A stretch of 64,000 nt of DNA from Candidatus Neomicrothrix sp. UBA814 (GTDB lineage Bacteria; Actinomycetota; Acidimicrobiia; Acidimicrobiales; Poriferisodalaceae). Of this stretch, positions 52,232 through 59,879 are shown piece by piece. The position numbers and the translations under genes are program-made. Positions within the stretch are counted from its first letter, which is position 1. Each line of letters begins with the position of its first letter. The notes below the pieces were generated by a model. It had not been told where the DNA came from. It saw nothing but the letters and a program-made list of their open reading frames with translations, and made no database searches. The stretch is taken from positions 124,001 to 188,000 of the forward strand of contig DBIA01000017.1 in NCBI GenBank assembly GCA_002296525.1. The letters run 5' to 3'.

Positions 52232-52903
52232 ATGGATGTTCTGGAAGCAATTAAAGAGCGTAAATCGATCCGAGCTTTTAAGCCAGATCCGGTGCCCAAA
52301 GAAACGCTCTTGGAGCTCTTGGAGATTGCGCAGCGTGCACCTAGTGGTACTAACACTCAACCTTGGCACGTTTATTTGTGTGCTGGCGAAGTAAAAACTG
52401 CGATCACCAATGACGTCTTAGCAATGGCAGAGTGCGGCCAAGGTGCCAGCTATGAGGATTTCGACTACTACCCGTCGGTTTGGGAAGATATTCACAACAG
52501 CCGGCGACGAGCTGTGGGTTGGTCCCTCTATAACTTGGTTGGCATTGAAAAAGGTGATCGAGAGGGCAGCGCAAAGCAAGCTATGCGTAATTTTCTTTTC
52601 TTTGATGCGCCCGTGGGGATATTCATAACCATTGACTCGTATTTGGAGCGAGGAAACTGGGCTGACGTTGGCATGTATATACAAACTCTCATGCTCGCAG
52701 CTAAAGGACTGGGACTTGATACCTGTCCACAAGCGGCATGGGTGCCTTACCAGGAACCTGTTATCCGTCATCTTGGTATTCCAGACAACGAGTCGTTGGT
52801 AAGCGGCATGAGCCTTGGATGGGCAGACCATGCCAAGATTGAGAACACGCTGGTAAGTGAACGGGAGAAGATCTCTGAGGTAGCGCGCTTCGAAGGTTTC
52901 TAG
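52232..52903 (+). CDS. Nitroreductase family protein
   Basis: FMN-dependent nitroreductase fold, 223 residues. It starts with I-K-E-R-K-S-I-R-A-F-K-P, the FMN phosphate-binding block, and then A-P-S-G-T-N-T-Q-P-W-H. A later block reads G-L-G-L-D-T-C-P-Q. It would use NAD(P)H to reduce nitro, quinone or enone groups. AGGAG lies ten bases before ATG 52232. The gene sits between two copies of a 19-bp repeat, which suggests it may have been inserted. Confidence 0.9.
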   Translation: MDVLEAIKERKSIRAFKPDPVPKETLLELLEIAQRAPSGTNTQPWHVYLCAGEVKTAITNDVLAMAECGQGASYEDFDYYPSVWEDIHNSRRRAVGWSLYNLVGIEKGDREGSAKQAMRNFLFFDAPVGIFITIDSYLERGNWADVGMYIQTLMLAAKGLGLDTCPQAAWVPYQEPVIRHLGIPDNESLVSGMSLGWADHAKIENTLVSEREKISEVARFEGF

Positions 52904-52908
52904 CGCCG

Positions 52909-52927
52909 ACGCTGTCGCAACCAAAGA
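52909..52927 (+). repeat. 19-bp direct repeat, copy 2 (downstream of nitroreductase)
   Basis: Identical to 52177-52195 and followed by a stop, so it reads ...A-D-A-V-A-T-K-E-stop: a fossil of the zinc-ribbon 3' end. Nothing upstream of it resembles the rest of that gene. The remainder of 52928-52989 shows no feature. Confidence 0.7.
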
Positions 52928-52989
52928 GTGAATTGAACGAGGATTCGCCCCCGAAGCGATACCCACATCTGGTACTGAACAACCTGAAT

Positions 52990-53085
52990 TCAGTTAGTGA
53001 TTGCTCCAACAGCCCAAATAATCCAAGACCCGACAATTAATGAGATCAGAACGACCAAAATTGGAGTCCGTGCCCTAGCTCGCAT
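52990..53085 (-). CDS. 31-residue single-pass membrane peptide
   Basis: ATG 53085 lies three bases after the aminotransferase stop on the same strand. It encodes a basic head M-R-A-R-A-R-T-P, followed by about 20 hydrophobic residues (I-L-V-V-L-I-S-L-I to I-I-W-A-V) and a short tail. Positive-inside topology would leave the head in the cytoplasm. No family recognised. Its size and tight spacing resemble the peptide coupled to guaB. Confidence 0.5.
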   Translation of the reverse strand: MRARARTPILVVLISLIVGSWIIWAVGAITN

Positions 53086-53088
53086 GAC

Positions 53089-54243
53089 CTAGGACCGTGT
53101 AGCTACCCACTGACCCAATCTATCCACAGCTTCAAGCGCCTCTTCGCTAGATCCAGCGAAAGAAAATCGAATAAATTGATGACCGTTAGAGGGATCAAAA
53201 TCGATTCCCGGAGTTACCGCTATCCCGAGATCGTCTAACCATATTTTCGCCAATTCTTGGCTGTCATCACATAAATGGTCGACCTTTGCCCAAATGTAAA
53301 AAGCACCGTCTGCAGGTGCCAGCTGATTGATGCCGGCGAGTGGCAGACCTTTTAACAGAATGTCCCGATTCTCGGCGTAACGTCGAAGATTTGCCTCTAA
53401 CTCTTCCTCACTGTCAAATGCCCCAAGCGCCGCATGCTGCGAGACAGAAGCTGCTGCTATAAAGGCGTTTTGAGCTAAACGTTCGACAGGTGACATTAAA
53501 TAGTGAGGCAGGACTAGCCAGCCGACCCGCCAACCAGTCATAGAAAAATATTTGGAGAAACTATTCACAACTACCGCTTCGTCCCAATGTGATGCCGCAG
53601 TGGGGGCGGGATCTCCATAGGTGATCCCGTGATAAATCTCGTCAGAGATAAGCCTGACTTCTTCGGAGCGACACCAAGAGACCAGATCGAACAACTCTTC
53701 CTCTAACAACATCGTGCCAGTTGGGTTTGAAGGGCTGGCGACCACTAAGCCCTGCAATGGGCCCACTGCCTCAAGATCACTGGGCGACGGCTGAAAACGT
53801 GTTTCAGGTCCAACCGGGATATCGACGACCTCAACTTCAAGAGCGCGCAAGACGTTTCGATAACACGGGTATCCAGGTGTTGGCACCGCAACACGGTCAC
53901 CCGGCTCAAAACAAGCTAGAAAAGCCAAGGTGAATGCCCCACTCGCCCCAGCAGTTACCGCAATTCGAGAAGCAGGTACTTCAGCGTGATACCAATCCTG
54001 ATAGTGGGAACTAATTCGTTCACGCAAAGTGTCTAAACCCAGAGCAGACGTGTAGCCGAGAATTTCATTTTCAATAGCATCTGCCGCTTGTCTCCTAGCC
54101 CCGATAGGCGCGGGTGTTGAGGGTTGCCCAACTTCAAGGTGAAGGACCTCACGACCCATCTTTTCTTGCTCGGCCGCTGAACGCATTACCTCCATCACAT
54201 AAAAAGGTGCAATTTCTGACCGAGTTGAAGTCTTTAATGCCAT
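53089..54243 (-). CDS. Class I/II PLP-dependent aminotransferase
   Basis: Fold-type I aminotransferase of 384 residues. Substrate-side L-E-V-G-Q-P-S, PLP-phosphate loop G-A-S-G-A, N-P-T-G, the pyridine-binding Asp-x-x-Tyr (S-D-E-I-Y) and the PLP Lys in S-F-S-K-Y-F-S-M-T-G-W-R-V-G-W are all intact. It transfers an amino group between an amino acid and a 2-oxo acid; specificity is uncertain, but it is AspC/AlaA-like. ATG 54243. Divergent from pncB. Confidence 0.9.
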   Translation of the reverse strand: MALKTSTRSEIAPFYVMEVMRSAAEQEKMGREVLHLEVGQPSTPAPIGARRQAADAIENEILGYTSALGLDTLRERISSHYQDWYHAEVPASRIAVTAGASGAFTLAFLACFEPGDRVAVPTPGYPCYRNVLRALEVEVVDIPVGPETRFQPSPSDLEAVGPLQGLVVASPSNPTGTMLLEEELFDLVSWCRSEEVRLISDEIYHGITYGDPAPTAASHWDEAVVVNSFSKYFSMTGWRVGWLVLPHYLMSPVERLAQNAFIAAASVSQHAALGAFDSEEELEANLRRYAENRDILLKGLPLAGINQLAPADGAFYIWAKVDHLCDDSQELAKIWLDDLGIAVTPGIDFDPSNGHQFIRFSFAGSSEEALEAVDRLGQWVATRS

Positions 54244-54315
54244 ATCAGGAGTGTGGCTGCAATAACGCCCAAAGCACAGTCTTTTCGGTCCACTTCAGGA
54301 GAAATGAAACACTTC

Positions 54316-54338
54316 GAAAGGAAACTCCCTTTCCTTTC
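54316..54338. promoter_or_regulatory. Palindrome/hairpin upstream of pncB
   Basis: GAAAGGAAA-CTCCC-TTTCCTTTC, a perfect 9-bp inverted repeat with 5-nt spacer, 28 bp before the pncB start in the 122-bp divergent region. It could be an operator for an NAD-responsive repressor or an mRNA hairpin. No second copy was found in the window. Confidence 0.4.
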
Positions 54339-54365
54339 ACCCATCGAATGAAGCATGCTGGAGTC

Positions 54366-55658
54366 ATGGGCACAGCCTTAATGACGGATCTCTACGAACT
54401 AACCATGCTCGACGCTGCCCTGCGATCCGGGGTGGCGTCTCGTCGAGCCACGTTTGAAGTTTTTGCCAGACGACTACCTCAAGGGCGCGGTTACGGCGTT
54501 GTCGCTGGACCAGGTCGCCTCGCAGACCAACTTGCGCTTTTCCAATTTTCACCCGACCAAATTGACTACCTTGCCGGGTTGGGTCGTTTCAGCGAGGAAC
54601 TCTTGGAACACCTGGAAAGCTTCCGATTTGAAGGTGAAGTTTGGAGTTACCGCGAAGGCGACCTCTATGTCCCGGGCAGTCCTGTGCTTCGGGTTGATTG
54701 CTCCTTTGGAGCAGGCTTGCTCCTCGAAACCTTGGTGTTATCAGTTCTCAATCACGACTGTGCTGTCGCTTCCGCAGCGGCGCGTATGCACGACGCGGCC
54801 AACGGCCGACATTTAATCGAAATGGGTGGGCGGAGAACTCACGAAGAAGCAGCAGTTGCCGCAGCTAGAGCGGCATGGCTCGTGGGGTTTGACACCACGT
54901 CAAACATGGAGGCTGGAATACGTTTCGGTGTGCCAACTGCAGGAACGTCGGCGCACGCGTTCACCTTGGCACATGATGACGAAGAGGCCGCGTTTGAGGC
55001 GCAAATAGAGGCTCACGGACTCGAAACCACGCTGTTGGTCGACACCTACGAAATAGACACGGGCATCGACCGAGCGTTAGCTGCCGCCAAACGACTCGGT
55101 GGCGTCCCTGGCGCTATTCGCATCGATTCAGGCGACCTTGCGGAAGAGGCGCTACGCGCTCGAAAAAAACTGGATGATAATGGTGCAACGTCAACCCGCA
55201 TCGTGGTTTCGGGAGACCTCGACGAGTACCGAATAGCGCAACTGGCAGATCACCCCATCGATGGCTACGGAGTGGGAACCCAACTGGTAGTTGGCTCAGG
55301 TCATGCTACGGCAGGCATGGTCTACAAATTGGTAGCCGTTGCGCGGAGATCAGGAACTTACGAGCCCGTCGTTCCGGTGGCAAAGTCATCCGAAGGTAAG
55401 GCCACCCGAGGAGGGGTAGTACGACCGTATCGAATTGTCGACCATGGGCAGGCAGTCGACGAAGTTCTAGTTGAGCACGATCGCCCTGGACCCTCCGATG
55501 CTCGAGCACTGCATGTCCCTCTGTTTCGTGCCTCTGGACCCGCTTACCCATACAACCTTCACGACGATCGAAGTTTCCACCTTCGGGTCCGAAATGAACT
55601 TCCGCTCTCGATGCGACAGCTTGACGCCGATCCGCTGTTTGAGGCCCGAACCATATGA
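54366..55658 (+). CDS. pncB: Nicotinate phosphoribosyltransferase
   Basis: 430-residue enzyme of NAD salvage that joins nicotinate to PRPP. It opens L-M-T-D-L-Y-E-L-T-M, the family signature. Later come G-G-R-R-T-H, G-T-S-A-H-A, and the phosphate-binding I-R-I-D-S-G-D-L and V-S-G-D-L-D-E blocks. ATG 54366 has CTGGAG just upstream; the long upstream extension reads antisense to the aminotransferase. Convergent with an NAD-kinase-like gene. Confidence 0.93.
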   Translation: MGTALMTDLYELTMLDAALRSGVASRRATFEVFARRLPQGRGYGVVAGPGRLADQLALFQFSPDQIDYLAGLGRFSEELLEHLESFRFEGEVWSYREGDLYVPGSPVLRVDCSFGAGLLLETLVLSVLNHDCAVASAAARMHDAANGRHLIEMGGRRTHEEAAVAAARAAWLVGFDTTSNMEAGIRFGVPTAGTSAHAFTLAHDDEEAAFEAQIEAHGLETTLLVDTYEIDTGIDRALAAAKRLGGVPGAIRIDSGDLAEEALRARKKLDDNGATSTRIVVSGDLDEYRIAQLADHPIDGYGVGTQLVVGSGHATAGMVYKLVAVARRSGTYEPVVPVAKSSEGKATRGGVVRPYRIVDHGQAVDEVLVEHDRPGPSDARALHVPLFRASGPAYPYNLHDDRSFHLRVRNELPLSMRQLDADPLFEARTI

Positions 55659-55663
55659 GCCAG

Positions 55664-55720
55664 ATGCCAAGTATTGGCATGGCCAATTTCTGTATTAACT
55701 AAATCTTGATAATGATTTAG
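55664..55720. terminator. Two hairpins in the pncB/NAD-kinase convergent gap
   Basis: ATGCCAA-GTA-TTGGCAT (55664-55680) and CTAAATC-8 nt-GATTTAG (55699-55720) both form 7-bp stems between convergent stops. There is no clean U-run, so a bidirectional terminator is only probable. Confidence 0.4.
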
Positions 55721-56709
55721 GGAAGAACAAAAAATCCCTGAGAAGCACCCAACTCAAGTGTGCGTCTGACGTCAACCACTCTCGGCCCGTCGCGACGAAC
55801 CACGGCCTTAATCGGTGCATTCGCATGAATCTGATGTTCTCGATCGCCGTCAAAAGCGAGAGTCGAAGGACCGTTTAGATCGACCTCTTCACCGAGATCG
55901 ATTCGTTGCACTTCAAGAACCGGAACCTGCTGATATAAGCCGGGTGCTATGGGAGCGTTGGTCAATGCTCCACCTTCTCCACACGTCACCAGGATCGCGT
56001 AATCATCTCGAGAAAGGCACACCGCATGTAGGCCAGCCACCGATGACACCCCTATCGTGTCTGGCCTTGCCGTAGAAACAAGCAACTGACGCAAGTTGTT
56101 TGGGTCAACAGGCATACGGTTTCCAACAAAATCGTTGGCGAGCGTTGCAGCATCAATAAGCGCGACGTCCTCAGAACCATCAGCCATAGCCAAATGAATC
56201 AGCTTAGATTTTGGCGCCACCTGGTTTTCATCAGTCTTTCCGGTAGCTACTAACCCAGCCGCCGCTCCAGCTACCGTCGGCTCTACAAGGGACGGAAACA
56301 CATTATTTGTGCCAGTAGACATAGGCACTAACGTCACGTCGGGCCAGACGCGAGCGATAGTTCTGTTCGTGCCGTCGCCCCCTAAGGTGATCACGACGTT
56401 GATGCCGCGGTCCCTCATTGCAAGAGCCGCGCGGGTCGTGTCTGCAGGGTCAACCCGCGCTCCGATGTCAAGAATCTCCAACTCGGCTTCAACCGGTAGA
56501 TCCGCGAGGGCGCCGCTAGCAATACCGAACGGTTCCTTCATCGCCACGATATGAGTTGCTCCTCCGGCAACAGCGCCGATCACAGCACGAGCGATTCTAT
56601 TTCGCTTGTCCTCAGCGCTAGAGATTCCTCCACGCGCAGCTACGCGGCGAATATCTCTACCTGACACGGGATTGGCAATTATCCCAACGGTCATCGAATG
56701 GTCCGTCAT
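55717..56709 (-). CDS. ATP-NAD kinase family protein (AcoX-like)
   Basis: 330 residues. It begins I-I-A-N-P-V-S-G-R-D-I-R-R and has the diacylglycerol-kinase/NAD-kinase motif G-G-D-G-T-N-R-T. This is the AcoX / long ATP-NAD kinase branch, not the canonical NadK. It may phosphorylate NAD or a related compound. ATG 56709, with an ATG five codons later as alternative. Convergent with pncB, divergent from thiD. Confidence 0.8.
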   Translation of the reverse strand: MTDHSMTVGIIANPVSGRDIRRVAARGGISSAEDKRNRIARAVIGAVAGGATHIVAMKEPFGIASGALADLPVEAELEILDIGARVDPADTTRAALAMRDRGINVVITLGGDGTNRTIARVWPDVTLVPMSTGTNNVFPSLVEPTVAGAAAGLVATGKTDENQVAPKSKLIHLAMADGSEDVALIDAATLANDFVGNRMPVDPNNLRQLLVSTARPDTIGVSSVAGLHAVCLSRDDYAILVTCGEGGALTNAPIAPGLYQQVPVLEVQRIDLGEEVDLNGPSTLAFDGDREHQIHANAPIKAVVRRDGPRVVDVRRTLELGASQGFFVLP

Positions 56710-56758
56710 ATCCCCACACTAGGCAAGGGAATAGTGTTGTATCTGCTACAACAAGTTC

Positions 56759-57577
56759 ATGTCTGAACCACCAGTAGCGCTAACAATCGCTGGCTCTGAT
56801 TCAGGAGGCGGTTCAGGACTTCAAGCAGACCTAAGGACGTTCGCCGCCCATTCCGTGCACGGAGTGTGTGCGGTGACTGCGGTTTCAGCACAAAACACAG
56901 AAGAGTTTCGCTCTGTGCTGTCCATACCGAAAAAAGAACTGGAGGCTCAAATCGAAGCAGTACTGCACGACTTTGATGTGAAAGCAACGAAAACCGGTTT
57001 GTTGCTTTCTGAGGAAAATATCCAACTCATAGCGAAGATGGCAGAGGCAGGAGTATTACCGCAGTTAGTCATAGACCCGGTCATGGTTGACCGACACGGC
57101 GAATTGCTTTATCACCCAGATCTTGTCCGGTGCATTTGCCAAGAATTGATTTCGCAAGCACTGATCATCACCCCGAACCACCTTGAAGCCATGCATCTAC
57201 TAGGAGTCGAACTAACTGATGACATCGACAAGATATGTGAAGCGGCACTCGAGTTAGCTGCCTTAGGGCCAGAAGTTGTTCTAATCACTGGAGGCCGCCG
57301 AAACGCAAACTCAATGATTGACGTCATGGCACACCAAGGCGAGATCATCAAGATTGAATCAGAACGCTACAAAACCAAAAATGTACGAGGGACCGGAGAC
57401 ACCCTCTCTGCAGCTATCGTCGCCTCACTAGCTAAGGGACAACCACTAGCACAATCGATAAAAAATGCGCACAGATTCACAGCTGACGCGGTTAGACGAG
57501 CTGCGGAATGGAAATTGGGTTCTGGTCAAGGACCCATCGACCATCTAGGTCACCGTGACGCCGTCCGCCTAGACTGA
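56759..57577 (+). CDS. thiD: Hydroxymethylpyrimidine/phosphomethylpyrimidine kinase
   Basis: Ribokinase-fold HMP(-P) kinase, 272 residues, which makes HMP pyrophosphate for thiamine. It begins A-L-T-I-A-G-S-D-S-G-G-G-S-G-L-Q-A-D and has D-P-V-M-V and a final R-G-T-G-D-T-L-S-A-A, with the catalytic Asp in G-T-G-D. A 37-bp gap separates it from the mutase gene. Confidence 0.92.
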   Translation: MSEPPVALTIAGSDSGGGSGLQADLRTFAAHSVHGVCAVTAVSAQNTEEFRSVLSIPKKELEAQIEAVLHDFDVKATKTGLLLSEENIQLIAKMAEAGVLPQLVIDPVMVDRHGELLYHPDLVRCICQELISQALIITPNHLEAMHLLGVELTDDIDKICEAALELAALGPEVVLITGGRRNANSMIDVMAHQGEIIKIESERYKTKNVRGTGDTLSAAIVASLAKGQPLAQSIKNAHRFTADAVRRAAEWKLGSGQGPIDHLGHRDAVRLD

Positions 57578-57614
57578 TGATGCTCAAATCTCAATGCGCC
57601 TATTGGAGAAGACT

Positions 57615-59258
57615 GTGACGCGAGAGCAATGGCAACAAGAATACGAAGCCGGAAAAATCCGCGACGTTGATTATGAAACCATGAGTGGTCTTCCAGTTGA
57701 CCCTCTATACGCACCCAAGGATGGTGACCCCGCTGATTCCATAGGGTGGCCTGGACAGTATCCCTATACGCGTGGTGTGCATCCCAGTGGATACCGAGGC
57801 CGTCTATGGACCATGCGAATGTTCGCCGGTTTTGGTACTCCGGAGGACACAAACACCAGATTCAAAGAGATCCTCTCAGCCGGCGGCGGGGGTTTGTCGA
57901 CGGCATTTGACATGCCGACTCTCATGGGCCTCGATAGCGATGACGTGCTGTCGGTAGGTGAGGTTGGACGTTGCGGCGTGGCTGTGGACACCATCGAAGA
58001 TATGCGCCTGCTCTATAACGACATTGATCTCGAAAAGACCACAACCTCGATGACTATCAACGCTCCCGCCGCACCAATATGGGCGATGTTTGTTGCTAAC
58101 GCTGAGGATCAAGGTGCAGATAGAAGTCGACTAGGAGGAACACTCCAAAACGACATTCTTAAGGAATATCAAGCTCAAAAAGAGTGGGTCTTCCCTCCGC
58201 GACCCTCCATGCGGCTCGTTGCAGACACCATTGAATTTGCAAGAAACGAGATGCCACGTTGGAATTCAGTCTCAATCAGCGGATACCACATTCGAGAAGC
58301 AGGGTCTACAGCCGCACAGGAACTGGCATTTACCCTCGCTAATGGTTTCGCTTATGTAGAAGCAGCGCAGCAACGCGGTCTAGGTGTTGACGAATTCGCC
58401 CCCAGGCTGAGCTTTTTCTTCAATGCACATATCGACTTCTTCGAAGAAATAGCCAAATACAGAGCTGCTCGAAGGATTTGGGCGCGATGGATGAAAGAGC
58501 ACTACGGGGCTAAGGACCCCAAATCAATGATGCTTCGCTTCCATACGCAAACCGCTGGAGTATCTCTGACAGCACAACAGCCTGAAATCAATATCGCGCG
58601 GACCGCAATAGAAGCACTTGCTGGAGTCCTCGGCGGTACGCAAAGCCTTCATACCAATTCGATGGATGAAGCGCTGGCATTACCAACTGAGAAAGCAGCG
58701 CGTATCGCGTTGCGCACCCAACAAGTCATAGCTCACGAAACCGGTGTGACCGATGTGGTCGACCCGCTGGGGGGCAGCTGGTTTTTGGAAGAACTCACTG
58801 ACCGATTAGAAGCTGAAGCAGAATCGATGTTCGCGCATATTGCTCAAGCCGGTAGCGACTCGATGCTTGAAGGAGCCTTCGAGTTAATTGACGAAGGTTG
58901 GTACCAAGGCAACATCGCGGACGCCGCATACGACTTCGAAAAGAAAATAAACGCTGGCCGACGGATTGTGGTTGGAGTCAACGACTTCACTGAAGGAAAC
59001 GAAGAGGACCAAATCGAGTTATTGAAAATAACCAACGAAGACGAACAACGGCAGATAAAGAATCTCCAAGCAGTGAAGAGCGACCGAGACCAACAAGCCG
59101 TCGACAGTGCGTTGGTTGCCCTCAGTCGAGCCGCCGAGACCGATGCAAACTTGATGCTTCCTCTGATCGACACCGTAAGAACTCGGGCCACGGTAGGCGA
59201 GATTATGAACACGCTCGCAGATGTTTTCGGCCGATACCAAGAGAAGCCGTTTATTTGA
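57615..59258 (+). CDS. icmA: Acyl-CoA mutase large subunit, isobutyryl-CoA mutase type
   Basis: B12-dependent mutase substrate subunit, 547 residues, without a cobalamin-binding domain, so a separate small subunit is needed. At the two positions that distinguish these enzymes it has Phe70 (M-F-A-G-F; Tyr in methylmalonyl-CoA mutase) and Gln188 (A-Q-K-E-W; Arg in methylmalonyl-CoA mutase). This is the isobutyryl-CoA mutase pair; 2-hydroxyisobutyryl-CoA mutase would have Ile at the first site. It should interconvert isobutyryl-CoA and n-butyryl-CoA. GTG 57615 has GGAG seven bases upstream and is preferred over ATG 57594. No small-subunit gene is in the window. Confidence 0.85.
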   Translation: MTREQWQQEYEAGKIRDVDYETMSGLPVDPLYAPKDGDPADSIGWPGQYPYTRGVHPSGYRGRLWTMRMFAGFGTPEDTNTRFKEILSAGGGGLSTAFDMPTLMGLDSDDVLSVGEVGRCGVAVDTIEDMRLLYNDIDLEKTTTSMTINAPAAPIWAMFVANAEDQGADRSRLGGTLQNDILKEYQAQKEWVFPPRPSMRLVADTIEFARNEMPRWNSVSISGYHIREAGSTAAQELAFTLANGFAYVEAAQQRGLGVDEFAPRLSFFFNAHIDFFEEIAKYRAARRIWARWMKEHYGAKDPKSMMLRFHTQTAGVSLTAQQPEINIARTAIEALAGVLGGTQSLHTNSMDEALALPTEKAARIALRTQQVIAHETGVTDVVDPLGGSWFLEELTDRLEAEAESMFAHIAQAGSDSMLEGAFELIDEGWYQGNIADAAYDFEKKINAGRRIVVGVNDFTEGNEEDQIELLKITNEDEQRQIKNLQAVKSDRDQQAVDSALVALSRAAETDANLMLPLIDTVRTRATVGEIMNTLADVFGRYQEKPFI

Positions 59259-59334
59259 ACCTCGCGGAGCGTTCTATATGTTGAGCAGATGGGGAGTAGT
59301 GTCACTACAACCGAACTGAGGTGATCAGGAACTA

Positions 59335-59850
59335 ATGCTGCAAACAAAAACACCACGATTGATCTGGGCGCTGCTCGCAATCGTCGCGTTTTCTGTGGCG
59401 TGTGGTGGAGGGCAAGATCGGACTCACCTCGAACGAGAACTTCAAGATAAGGCAGGAAGTGACATCCTTCCGGTGGAACTAGGATTAGTGGATTGCCCAG
59501 AAGACATCGTGGAAACACCTGAGTCGGTCTTCATCTGCGCTAGCGAAGTAGCGGGCCAATACTACGAACTTCAAGTTCGGATCATCGATGCCCAAGGCCA
59601 ATACAACTACGTCCACAAACATCACCCTCTACAGCTGGTCAACACCGAAGCACTACTCGCTAGCGAAGTGACCTACGAAGTTGGCTTTGACGTGATGATT
59701 GATTGCGGTGACGACGAATATTTGGTTGCTCCGATCGGGAGTTCCTTCAATTGTGTTGCAACTCGCGTGGACAGCGGCGCCCAAGCCACTATTGAAGTGC
59801 GACTTGAAGACGACAACGGCAGGCTGAAGTGGAAGCTTGTCCGAACATGA
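59335..59850 (+). CDS. Lipoprotein with two DUF4333-like repeats
   Basis: 171 residues. An N-terminal membrane-type signal ends in S-V-A-C at a lipobox-like site, so it is probably lipid-anchored outside the membrane; the Ser at -3 is unusual. Two Cys pairs follow, each spaced about 15 residues apart (C-P-E-D-I... F-I-C and D-C-G-D... F-N-C). This is the pattern of tandem DUF4333 domains. Function unknown. AGGA lies six bases before ATG 59335. Confidence 0.72.
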   Translation: MLQTKTPRLIWALLAIVAFSVACGGGQDRTHLERELQDKAGSDILPVELGLVDCPEDIVETPESVFICASEVAGQYYELQVRIIDAQGQYNYVHKHHPLQLVNTEALLASEVTYEVGFDVMIDCGDDEYLVAPIGSSFNCVATRVDSGAQATIEVRLEDDNGRLKWKLVRT

Positions 59851-59879
59851 CCCGCCCCTAACAGTCGCTTCTTTAGATC

